Part shown: one piece after another, positions 25,606 to 33,682 of the stretch
Position numbering within the stretch: the first letter of the stretch is position 1
Layout of the letters: each line of letters starts with the position of its first letter
NCBI GenBank assembly: GCA_002842875.1
Contig: PHEF01000008.1
Span: forward strand, 1-48,327
Direction: 5' to 3'
Length of the DNA stretch: 48,327 bases
DNA from: Alphaproteobacteria bacterium HGW-Alphaproteobacteria-3
GTDB lineage: Bacteria > Pseudomonadota > Alphaproteobacteria > Parvibaculales > Parvibaculaceae
Notes under the pieces: model-generated
What the model was told of the DNA's origin: nothing
The model's input: the letters and a program-made list of their open reading frames with translations, nothing else
Databases searched by the model: none
Position numbers and translations under genes: made by a program

Positions 25606-28401
25606 TTGAACCCCGTTGAAATCGAACAGGCCATTTCGGAGCTTGCGGAGCAGCCCTTTGACGCGGCGGAGTTCCCCTACGCTTTCCTTCGCGCCTTCGG
25701 CAACAAGGAAACGACCATCAAGCGCCTGCGCTCCGGCGCGTCCAACAAGTCCGATCTCGGCGGCGTCCTTCAGACCAGTAACATCCACATCAAGACCTGT
25801 CCCGAAGGCGAGGTGCCGCGAACGCTGGCTGAGCTGAAGGCGAGCCCCGCGACCCTAAAAGCCAAGGCCAAATTCATCCTCGCGACCGACGGCACGGATT
25901 TCGAGGCCGAAGACCTCACAAGCGGCGACACCGCCGTCTGCGCCTATGAAAACTTCCCGGATCATTTCGGCTTCTTCCTGCCGCTCGCCGGCATCAGCAC
26001 CGTCAAGCAGATCCGCGAAAGCGCCTTCGACATCAAGGCGACCGGCCGCCTCAACCGGCTCTATATCGAGCTGCTGAAGGACAACCCCGACTGGGGCACG
26101 GCCGATCGCCGCCCCGACATGAACCATTTCATGGCGCGGCTGATCTTCTGTTTCTTTGCTGAAGATACGGACATCCTCAACAGTACCGGCCTCTTCACCA
26201 CGACGATCGAGAAGATGAGCGCGCGCGATGCGTCCGACACGCATGAGGTCATAAGCGCCATCTTCAAGGCCATGAATACGCCGACCAAGCATGAGGGCCA
26301 GCCGGATGATCGCTACCGGAAAGCCGCGAATACACCGCGCTGGGCGGATGTCTTTCCTTACGTAAATGGCGGTCTCTTCTCGGGCGATGCCAGTGTGCCG
26401 CGCTTCAGCCGCATCGCGCGCTCCTATCTGCTTCACATCGGTAATCTCGACTGGACGAAGATCAACCCGGATATTTTCGGTTCCATGATCCAGGCCGTGG
26501 CCGATGACGAAGAACGCGGCGCGCTCGGCATGCACTACACGAGCGTCCCCAACATCCTGAAGGTGCTGAACCCGCTCTTCCTGGATGATCTCCGCGAAAG
26601 CCTCGCCGAGGCGGGCGACAATCCGCGCAAGCTCCTCAATCTGCGCAAGCGCATGGCGAAAATCCGCGTCTTCGATCCGGCTTGCGGCTCGGGAAATTTC
26701 CTCGTCATCACCTACAAGGAAATGCGCGCGATCGAAGCGGAGATCAACAAGAGGCGAAATGAAGCTCATCTCGCCAGCGAAATTCCCCTCACGAATTTTC
26801 GCGGTATCGAGCTGCGCGACTTCCCGGCCGAAATCGCGCGCCTCGCGCTCATCATCGCGGAATATCAGTGCGATGTTCTTTATCGCGGCCAGAAGGAGGC
26901 GCTGGCTGAGTTCCTGCCGCTTGACGCGCAGAACTGGATCACCTGCGGCAACGCGCTTCGCATCGACTGGCTTAGCATATGTCCGCCGACGGGAACGGCC
27001 GTAAAGCTCCACGCCGACGATCTCCTTAGCACACCGCTCGATCAGGCGCAGATCGACTTCGAGAACGAAGGTGGCGAGACCTACATATGTGGGAACCCAC
27101 CGTATTTGGGGTCCGTGATGCAATCTGCTGAGCAAAAGAAAGACCTTGAGTGGATATTTGATCGATACACAAAAGACTGGAAATCGTTGGACTATGTCGC
27201 AGGATGGTTCATGAAGTCTGCGGAATATAGCAAATTCACGCTTACCAGAATCGCACTAGTCTCGACAAATTCAATATGCCAAGGAGAACAGGTGCCCATA
27301 CTGTGGCCAATACTGTTCTCGACAGGCCAATCAATCAACTTTGCGGTCAGTTCGTTTAAATGGGCCAACTTAGCATCGTATAACGCTGGTGTGACCGTTG
27401 TGATCGTTGGTCTAACATCACGTCCATCCCAAGAGAAACATATCTATTCCCTCAATAACGATGGAACTCAGCAAGTTAAAATTGCGGATAACATAAGCCC
27501 ATATCTCGTTTCTGGGGCAAATTTGGTGGTCAATGCGCAAAGTATAGCGACTGACGAGCGAGCAAAGATGATCCGAGGCAATATGCCGAATGATGGCGGC
27601 CACCTAATTCTTGATGCAGCGGCGGCAAGCGATCTTGTTCAGGGTTTCCCAGGAGCAAAAAAATTCGTCAAAGACTTCGTTGGGTCGCAAGAACTGATTC
27701 AAGGAAAGATGCGGTTTTGCATCTGGATTGAAGATCGCGACCTTGAAGAAGCGAAAAGCATCCCGGCCATTAAGAGGCGCATTGAATTAGTTAGAGAAAA
27801 TCGGCTTAAGGGTGGGAAACAAGCGCGAGATAATGCCGCCACACCACATCGTTTTGTTTTTGCGCCCCACACTGGCGGTCAGGCCATTGTCGTTCCGAGA
27901 GTTTCATCTGAAAATCGCGATTATCTACCGGTTGCTTTGACAGACGGCGGATATGTAATCAGCGAAAGAAACTTCGCCCTCTACGATGCCCCGCTATGGA
28001 ACATGGCGCTGATCGCCTCCCGTCTGCATCGGGTCTGGATCGCCACGGTCTGTGTTCGGATGAGAACTGATTTTTCCTATTCCAACACCCTCGGCTGGAA
28101 CACCTTTCCCGTTCCCGCTCTCACCGACAAGAACAAGGAAGACCTGACGCGCTGCGCGGAGGACATCCTTCTCGCGCGCGAAGCGCATTTCCCGGCGACG
28201 ATAGCCGACCTCTATGATCCCGAAAAAATGCCCGAAAACCTGCGCGCCGCCCACGACCACAACGACGAGGTGCTTGAGCGCATCTATATCGGCCGCCGCT
28301 TCCGCAACGACACCGAGCGGCTGGAAAAGCTGTTCGAGATGTACACCAAGATGACCGCAGGCGGCACAGACAAGAAACGCAAGACGGGGGCCGCGACGTG
28401 A
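25606..28401 (+). CDS. MmeI-family class I DNA methyltransferase without visible nuclease motif
   Basis: 931 residues. The N-terminal MmeI-like region (about 1-340) includes KFILATDGTDFEAEDL and HFGFFLPLAGI; the D-x9-ExK nuclease motif of true type IIL enzymes is not visible. The N6-adenine methyltransferase core has SAM motif FDPACGSGNF (356-365) and catalytic NPPY (497-500). A target-recognition region follows (about 505-790), then a C-terminal helical part. It should methylate host DNA to mark self. The start is a TTG preceded by GGAAGGACGAGG. From about 27090 to 27970 the DNA is clearly more AT-rich than its flanks, suggesting a swapped recognition domain. The stop overlaps the next gene (GTGA), so translation is coupled. 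Confidence 0.9.
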   Translation: MNPVEIEQAISELAEQPFDAAEFPYAFLRAFGNKETTIKRLRSGASNKSDLGGVLQTSNIHIKTCPEGEVPRTLAELKASPATLKAKAKFILATDGTDFEAEDLTSGDTAVCAYENFPDHFGFFLPLAGISTVKQIRESAFDIKATGRLNRLYIELLKDNPDWGTADRRPDMNHFMARLIFCFFAEDTDILNSTGLFTTTIEKMSARDASDTHEVISAIFKAMNTPTKHEGQPDDRYRKAANTPRWADVFPYVNGGLFSGDASVPRFSRIARSYLLHIGNLDWTKINPDIFGSMIQAVADDEERGALGMHYTSVPNILKVLNPLFLDDLRESLAEAGDNPRKLLNLRKRMAKIRVFDPACGSGNFLVITYKEMRAIEAEINKRRNEAHLASEIPLTNFRGIELRDFPAEIARLALIIAEYQCDVLYRGQKEALAEFLPLDAQNWITCGNALRIDWLSICPPTGTAVKLHADDLLSTPLDQAQIDFENEGGETYICGNPPYLGSVMQSAEQKKDLEWIFDRYTKDWKSLDYVAGWFMKSAEYSKFTLTRIALVSTNSICQGEQVPILWPILFSTGQSINFAVSSFKWANLASYNAGVTVVIVGLTSRPSQEKHIYSLNNDGTQQVKIADNISPYLVSGANLVVNAQSIATDERAKMIRGNMPNDGGHLILDAAAASDLVQGFPGAKKFVKDFVGSQELIQGKMRFCIWIEDRDLEEAKSIPAIKRRIELVRENRLKGGKQARDNAATPHRFVFAPHTGGQAIVVPRVSSENRDYLPVALTDGGYVISERNFALYDAPLWNMALIASRLHRVWIATVCVRMRTDFSYSNTLGWNTFPVPALTDKNKEDLTRCAEDILLAREAHFPATIADLYDPEKMPENLRAAHDHNDEVLERIYIGRRFRNDTERLEKLFEMYTKMTAGGTDKKRKTGAAT

Positions 28402-30050
28402 CCCGTTCGATTACGACAGACCAGCAGTTGCAAGCCGTGATGCCGGCAGATGAATTCGAGCATCTTGAATTCAAGTCGGCTGAACGTAGGTTCGCGAGCG
28501 AGACTCTGTTCGAATATTGCGTTGCGCTCTCTAACGAGGGTGGAGGCAATCTCATCCTCGGCGTCACCGACAAGAAGCCCAGGCGCGTTGTCGGCACCTC
28601 TTGCTTTCCCAGCATCGCGGCAATCAAAACCCGCATTCTGGATACGCTCAACTTCCGCGTGGATGTTTTCGAGATCATGTCCGGCGGCAAGCGCGTACTT
28701 GTATTCAGTTGCCCGCCCCGCCCGGTCGGGATGCCACGCGCCTACAAGGGCAAGTATATGATGCGGTCCGGGGAGTCCCTCATTCCCATGACGCCCGAGG
28801 TGCTCGAACGGATCTTCGCCGAATCCCAGCCTGACTATTCAGGTCAAGTCTGCGCGGGCGCGACGATTGAAGATCTCTCGCCCGAGGCGATCGCTGAATT
28901 CCGCGCCCGCTGGATTCGCAAGAGCGGCAATCGCGCCCTGGAAGGGGCGAGCGAAAGCCAGATACTGGCGGATGCGCATCTGCTGGACAATGGCGGCGTT
29001 ACGCTTGCGGCGCTCATCCTGCTTGGCAAGCCGGAGAGCCTGACACGATTTTTGCCCCAGGCTGAACTGATATTCGAATATCGCCAGAATGATGCATCCA
29101 TCGAATATCAGGACCGCGCCCAATATCGGGCTGGCTTCTTCCTGTGGGCCAACGCCATTTGGGAGAAGATCAACGCCCGCAACGAGAAGCATTCCTACCG
29201 GGACGGCCTGTTCCGCTACGAGATCCCGGCCTTCAACGAGGATGTCGTGCGCGAGGCATTGCTCAACGCGGTGACACATCGCGAATATCGCGACGGGCGC
29301 TCGATCTTCGTCCGCCAGTATCCGAATCGCCTTGAGATCACAAGCCCCGGCGGGTTTCCGGATGGCGTCACGGCGGAAAACATCATCTATCGACAACATC
29401 CTCGTAACCGGCGGATTGCCGAGGCGCTCCAGTTTTGTGGCCTTGTCGAGCGCTCGGGTCAGGGGGCTGACCGCATGTTCCGTATGTGCATTCAGGAGGG
29501 CAAGAACAGGCCGAGCTTTGCAGGATCAGACGAATCCCTCGTCATCCTTACCCTTGATGGTCAGATTCGCGATCCACGCTTTGTTCAATATCTCGACCGC
29601 CTTGCCGAAGAACGCGGCATCAGCCTGAACATCAATGACTTCCTTGTCCTTGACCTCGTGCGAAAAGGCCAAACAGTGCCCGATCAACTGAAGGATCGCC
29701 TTGCTCATCTCATTGAGCAGGGTGTGATCGAGAAGGCAGGGCGTGGTCGTGGCGTGACGCACGTCCTGTCGCATGCCCTATACCAGCATGTCGGCCAATC
29801 TGGCGCATATACGCGTCGCAAGGGGCTCGACGAAGGGCATAACCAGCAACTGGTTCTCCAGCACATCGGGAATTGCGGGGTGAATGGCGCCACCATGACC
29901 GAGTTCGAACAGGTGCTGCCCAGCAAGACCCGGCCGCAGATCAGTGCGCTCCTCAAACGCCTCAAGGAGGCGGGGAAGATCAGGGTCGAGGGCAAAACCA
30001 AGGGTGCCAGATGGTTTCTGCAAAAATCAGAACACCTGCAGAACAATTGA
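28398..30050 (+). CDS. AlbA_2 (Schlafen-type) ATP-binding protein
   Basis: 550 residues. The N-terminal AlbA_2 domain (about 15-130) has EFEHLEFKSAERRF and ALSNEGGGNLILGV. The centre holds a GHKL-like ATP-binding domain (HATPase_c_4 type) with ALLNAVTHREY, ITSPGGFPDGV and VERSGQGADRMF. Winged-helix-like segments end the protein (LPSKTRPQISALLKRLKEAG). Such proteins are often called RecG-like or transcriptional regulators and recur in defence loci. A role as a DNA- or RNA-binding sensor or regulator is inference. It begins with GTG overlapping the methyltransferase stop. Confidence 0.85.
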   Translation: MTRSITTDQQLQAVMPADEFEHLEFKSAERRFASETLFEYCVALSNEGGGNLILGVTDKKPRRVVGTSCFPSIAAIKTRILDTLNFRVDVFEIMSGGKRVLVFSCPPRPVGMPRAYKGKYMMRSGESLIPMTPEVLERIFAESQPDYSGQVCAGATIEDLSPEAIAEFRARWIRKSGNRALEGASESQILADAHLLDNGGVTLAALILLGKPESLTRFLPQAELIFEYRQNDASIEYQDRAQYRAGFFLWANAIWEKINARNEKHSYRDGLFRYEIPAFNEDVVREALLNAVTHREYRDGRSIFVRQYPNRLEITSPGGFPDGVTAENIIYRQHPRNRRIAEALQFCGLVERSGQGADRMFRMCIQEGKNRPSFAGSDESLVILTLDGQIRDPRFVQYLDRLAEERGISLNINDFLVLDLVRKGQTVPDQLKDRLAHLIEQGVIEKAGRGRGVTHVLSHALYQHVGQSGAYTRRKGLDEGHNQQLVLQHIGNCGVNGATMTEFEQVLPSKTRPQISALLKRLKEAGKIRVEGKTKGARWFLQKSEHLQNN

Positions 30051-30079
30051 GGCGAATTAAATCTGTGGGGTTTATTCGA

Positions 30080-30166
30080 GATGCAAAAAAATCGTTAGAT
30101 ATCAGTATGATGCATGGAATTAACACGCGATCGGGAGGGTATCCAAGCAAGATGGGATGCAAAAAA
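30080..30166. repeat. Direct repeat pair GATGCAAAAAA
   Basis: The 11-bp sequence occurs at 30080-30090 and 30156-30166 in the gap between the AlbA_2 gene and the small ORF. A TATGAT -10-like sequence (30106-30111) lies between them without a clear -35. Confidence 0.6.
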
Positions 30167-30169
30167 GTT

Positions 30170-30285
30170 TTGATCGGGTTTTGATTTTGGAGAGAGGGAA
30201 CATGACGGGCTGGTCAGGAAACTCAGAAATATCAATCGGTTGCGGCAGGTTTTCGGGCCGTGTCGTTCTTGATCGGGTTTTGATT
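30170..30285. repeat. 17-bp direct repeat pair
   Basis: TTGATCGGGTTTTGATT occurs at 30170-30186 and again at 30269-30285. The first copy is just upstream of the small gene's ribosome site and the second is inside it. The copies may be regulatory sites or traces of a past duplication. Confidence 0.7.
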
Positions 30286-30396
30286 GGCCGCCGTGTCCAC
30301 AATGGCGCCGAACGGCCAGGCAAGCTGTTCGCTGCGAATGCAAATATGACTGTGTGCAAGGACGGAAAATACCAAGGCGGGAGCGCAATAAAATGA
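30202..30396 (+). CDS. 64-residue unknown protein coupled to the helicase gene
   Basis: A small protein (starts MTGWSGNSEISIGCGRF) that I do not recognise. It is basic and glycine-rich, has two cysteines (about residues 14 and 54), and has no membrane segment or signal. The case for a real gene is that GGAGAGAGGG ends three bases before the ATG, a near-ideal ribosome site, and its stop overlaps the helicase ATG as ATGA, the same coupling used by the other genes in this island. It may be a structural partner or regulator of the operon; no function can be assigned. The alternative is a leader peptide controlling helicase translation. Confidence 0.55.
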   Translation: MTGWSGNSEISIGCGRFSGRVVLDRVLIGRRVHNGAERPGKLFAANANMTVCKDGKYQGGSAIK

Positions 30397-32447
30397 GCCA
30401 GACCAAATCCGTCCCCTCCGTTTCCGTCACCTATGCCCGGAATGGCAGCTCGACCAAGCCTAACGAGGTGGGCATGCGCGAGATGCAGGAGCGCGCTTAC
30501 GACCGGCGCGGGGAACAATATCTTCTGATCAAGTCGCCGCCGGCTTCCGGAAAAAGCCGCGCACTGATGTTCATCGCACTGGACAAGCTTGCCAATCAGG
30601 GTTTGAAGCAGGCGATCATCGTCGTCCCCGAACGGTCGATCGGCTCGAGCTTTGCGGACGAGCCGCTTTCAAAATTCGGTTTCTTCGCCGATTGGCATGT
30701 CGAGCCCAAATGGAATCTCTGCAATGCCCCCGGCACCGAAGGCGGCAAGGTGAATGCCGTGGGAAGCTTCCTCGAAAGCGAAGACAGGGTACTGGTCTGC
30801 ACCCACGCGACCTTCCGCTTCGCGGTGGACAAGTTCGGTGTCGAGGCCTTCGACGACCGGCTGATCGCGGTGGACGAGTTCCACCATGTTTCCGCCAATC
30901 CGGATAACAAGCTCGGCACGCATCTCGGCACCCTCATTGCCCGCGACAAGGTGCATGTCGTCGCCATGACAGGGTCATATTTCCGGGGCGACGCGGAGGC
31001 TGTTCTCGCGCCCGAGGACGAGTCGAAATTCGACACCGTTACCTACACCTATTATGAGCAGCTCAATGGCTACACCTATCTGAAGTCGCTCGATATCGGC
31101 TATTTCTTCTATACGGGCTCCTATGTGGACGACATCCTCGCTGTGCTGGACCCAGGCGAGAAGACGATCATTCACATTCCCAATGTGAACTCCCGCGAGA
31201 GCACGAAGGACAAGCATCGCGAGGTCGAACACATCATCGACGCGCTGGGCGACTGGCAGGGCGCCGATCCCGTCACCGGCTTTCAGCTGGTGAAGACTGT
31301 CGACGGAAAGGTGCTGCGGATCGCCGATCTGGTGGATGACGAACCTTCGAAGCGCGACAAGGTATCGGCCGCACTGAAGGACCCGGCACAGAAGAATAAC
31401 CGCGATCATGTGGACATCATCATCGCGCTCGGCATGGCGAAGGAAGGCTTCGACTGGATCTGGTGCGAACACGCGCTGACCGTCGGCTACCGCGCCAGCC
31501 TGACCGAGATCGTGCAGATCATCGGCCGGGCAACCCGCGACGCGCCGGGGAAGACACGTGCCCGCTTCACCAACCTGATCGCGGAGCCCGACGCCTCGGA
31601 AGAGGCGGTGGCGGAGGCCATCAACGATACGCTGAAGGCCATCGCAGCGAGCCTGCTGATGGAACAGGTGCTTGCGCCCCGCTTCGAGTTCAAACTCAAG
31701 ACGCACGCAAGCGGGCCCGTGGACGGGTTCGACTATGGCGAAGGCGGATACAAGTCCGACCAATGTAATGTCGGCTTCAGCGAGGAGAGCGGCAAGTTTC
31801 AGATCGAGATCAAGGGTTTGGTGGAGCCGAAGAGCAAGGAAGCCGAGCGCATCTGCCATGAGGATCTGAACGAGGTGATCACCGCCTTTGTCCAGGACAA
31901 GACGACGATCGAGCGCGGCTTGTTCGACGAGGAAATGGTGCCCGAAGAGCTCACCCAGGTCCGCATGGGCAAGATCATCAAGGAGCGCTATCCGGAACTG
32001 GACGACGAGGATCAGGAAGCGGTCCGCCAGCACGCGGTGGCTGCGCTGAACCTGACGCAGAAGGCAAAGGAGATCTTGCTGGCGCCGGGAGGCGAGGCAG
32101 AGAAGACAGGCAATACCGCGCTGATCGACGGAGTGCGCAAATATGCAATGGATGTGCGCGACCTCGACATTGATATGATCGACCAGATCAATCCCTTCCG
32201 CGAGGCCTATTCCATCCTCGCCAAGACGATGAGCGAGGAGAGCCTCAAGCAGGTCGCGGCGGTGATCTCTGCCAGAAGGGTGAACCTGACGCTTGAGGAG
32301 GCGCGCGAGCTTGCCAGACGCGCCTTGAAGTTCAAGCAGGAGCGCGGGCGGTTGCCCTCCATCATGTCGCAGGACGCCTGGGAAAGGCGCATGGCGGAAG
32401 GCGTGGCCTTCCTCGCGCGCATGAAAGCCGAGGCGGCTAATGGCTAG
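30393..32447 (+). CDS. SF2 DEAD/DEAH-type helicase
   Basis: 684 residues. Helicase motifs in order: Walker A PPASGKS (49-55), Walker B DEFH (161-164), motif III AMTGSY (191-196) and motif VI QIIGRATRD (375-383), so both RecA-like halves are present. The C-terminal 280 residues are helical and unassigned and carry no nuclease motif I can see. It probably moves along or opens DNA for the system, as the motor subunit does in restriction systems. GGGAGCG precedes the ATG. Its last eight bases overlap the GIY-YIG gene, so the two are likely made in equal amounts. Confidence 0.9.
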   Translation: MSQTKSVPSVSVTYARNGSSTKPNEVGMREMQERAYDRRGEQYLLIKSPPASGKSRALMFIALDKLANQGLKQAIIVVPERSIGSSFADEPLSKFGFFADWHVEPKWNLCNAPGTEGGKVNAVGSFLESEDRVLVCTHATFRFAVDKFGVEAFDDRLIAVDEFHHVSANPDNKLGTHLGTLIARDKVHVVAMTGSYFRGDAEAVLAPEDESKFDTVTYTYYEQLNGYTYLKSLDIGYFFYTGSYVDDILAVLDPGEKTIIHIPNVNSRESTKDKHREVEHIIDALGDWQGADPVTGFQLVKTVDGKVLRIADLVDDEPSKRDKVSAALKDPAQKNNRDHVDIIIALGMAKEGFDWIWCEHALTVGYRASLTEIVQIIGRATRDAPGKTRARFTNLIAEPDASEEAVAEAINDTLKAIAASLLMEQVLAPRFEFKLKTHASGPVDGFDYGEGGYKSDQCNVGFSEESGKFQIEIKGLVEPKSKEAERICHEDLNEVITAFVQDKTTIERGLFDEEMVPEELTQVRMGKIIKERYPELDDEDQEAVRQHAVAALNLTQKAKEILLAPGGEAEKTGNTALIDGVRKYAMDVRDLDIDMIDQINPFREAYSILAKTMSEESLKQVAAVISARRVNLTLEEARELARRALKFKQERGRLPSIMSQDAWERRMAEGVAFLARMKAEAANG

Positions 32448-33624
32448 CTTCACGGAGGAGGATGATGCCCTTCTGGAAGAGCTTGGCGTTGAAGTCGAAG
32501 CGAAGAAGGAAGGCGGCCGGACGGCGCGCGAAGAACGGATCATTGCCGGCTTTGAAGAGATACAGCGGTTTGTCGAGACGCACGGACATCCGCCACGGCA
32601 TGGAGAACACCGCGATATATTCGAGCGGCTCTATGCCGTTCGCCTGGACCGCCTGAAGGAGCTGGACGAATGCCGGCTCTTGCTGGAACCACTCGACCAT
32701 CAGGGCCTTCTGTCCGGGCAGGCGGGCGCGGCACCGGCCGTCGCCGATGAACTCGACGACGATGCCCTTCTGGCAGAGCTCGGCGTCGAAGCCGAAGCGT
32801 CCGGCATCACGGAGCTGCGGCATGTCAGGACGGCCGCCGAGAAGCGCGCCGCCGAAGAGATTGCAAATCGCGAGAAATGCGACGACTTTGAGAAGTTCAA
32901 GCCGCTCTTCGAACAGGTGCAGAAGGAACTCGATACCGGAAATCGCACCGCGCGGCCCTTCGAACTCAAGGCGGAGATCAAACCAGGCAGTTTTTTCATC
33001 GTCGGCGGCCAGAAAGCCTATGTGGCCGAGATGGGCGACGTTTTCACGAATGCCCAGGGACGAACGGATGCCCGTCTCCGGGTCATCTTCGACAATGGAA
33101 CGCAGAGCAACATGCTGATGCGTTCGTTGCAGCGCTCATTGAACAAGGATGAAGCGGGGAGACGAATTACGGACCCGACGGCTGGCCCCCTGTTTGCGGG
33201 CGAGACTGCTGAAGGAGATGAAGCGAGCGGCACTATCTATGTGCTGCGCAGCAAGTCGGACAACCCGGTGGTCACCAAGAACAGGGAGCTGGTGCACAAG
33301 ATTGGCGTCACAAATCTTGATGTGAAGCAGCGAGTGGCGGGAGCCAGACTTCAACCGACCTTCCTGATGGCGGATGTCGAGATCATCACCACCTACAAGC
33401 TCTACAACATCAACCGTACCAAGCTAGAGAACCTCATCCATCGCGTGTTTGAACCCGCCAGGCTGGATATTTCCATTCAGGACAGGTTTGGGAATCCCGT
33501 CATCCCGAGGGAATGGTTTCTGGTTCCGCTGTTCGTGATCGACGAAGCAGTGGAGCGGATCAAGGACGGAACGATCGCTGACTACGTCTACGACCCGAAA
33601 GAGGCTAGCTTGGTAAAGCGATAG
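32440..33624 (+). CDS. GIY-YIG nuclease (T5orf172/MUG113-like)
   Basis: 394 residues. The C-terminal nuclease domain has the GIY-like strand TIYVLR (Tyr267), the YIG-like HKIGVT (287-289), the following arginine in VKQRVA (Arg298) and the metal-binding glutamate in KLENLIH (Glu330), so the active site looks complete. The N-terminal 130 residues contain two copies of DDALLxELGVExEA (8-21 and 107-120), perhaps docking motifs for the helicase. It is probably the DNA-cutting effector of the operon, as the methyltransferase has no visible nuclease. It is the last gene before the convergent zorD, 58 bp away. Confidence 0.88.
   Translation: MASFTEEDDALLEELGVEVEAKKEGGRTAREERIIAGFEEIQRFVETHGHPPRHGEHRDIFERLYAVRLDRLKELDECRLLLEPLDHQGLLSGQAGAAPAVADELDDDALLAELGVEAEASGITELRHVRTAAEKRAAEEIANREKCDDFEKFKPLFEQVQKELDTGNRTARPFELKAEIKPGSFFIVGGQKAYVAEMGDVFTNAQGRTDARLRVIFDNGTQSNMLMRSLQRSLNKDEAGRRITDPTAGPLFAGETAEGDEASGTIYVLRSKSDNPVVTKNRELVHKIGVTNLDVKQRVAGARLQPTFLMADVEIITTYKLYNINRTKLENLIHRVFEPARLDISIQDRFGNPVIPREWFLVPLFVIDEAVERIKDGTIADYVYDPKEASLVKR
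32461..32799. repeat. Internal coding repeat in the GIY-YIG gene
   Basis: The 42 bp at 32461-32502 and 32758-32799 differ at only six positions and encode the duplicated DDALLxELGVExEA motif. They lie 297 bp apart in the same frame, consistent with a duplication of the N-terminal module. Confidence 0.75.
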
Positions 33625-33682
33625 GGCATTTCTCCGCGTGTTCCTCGCTTCTGAGCAGTGCGAACCTTCGCAGTATGCTTTC

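Noticed and set aside
25606..28401. Reading the MmeI-like protein as a stand-alone type IIL restriction enzyme
   Set aside because: The N-terminal D-x9-ExK nuclease motif is not visible, so I call it a methyltransferase only.
25606..33624. Assigning the rightward operon to BREX or DISARM
   Set aside because: There is no PglZ, BrxL, BrxC, DrmA or DrmB; a helicase plus methyltransferase alone is not enough.
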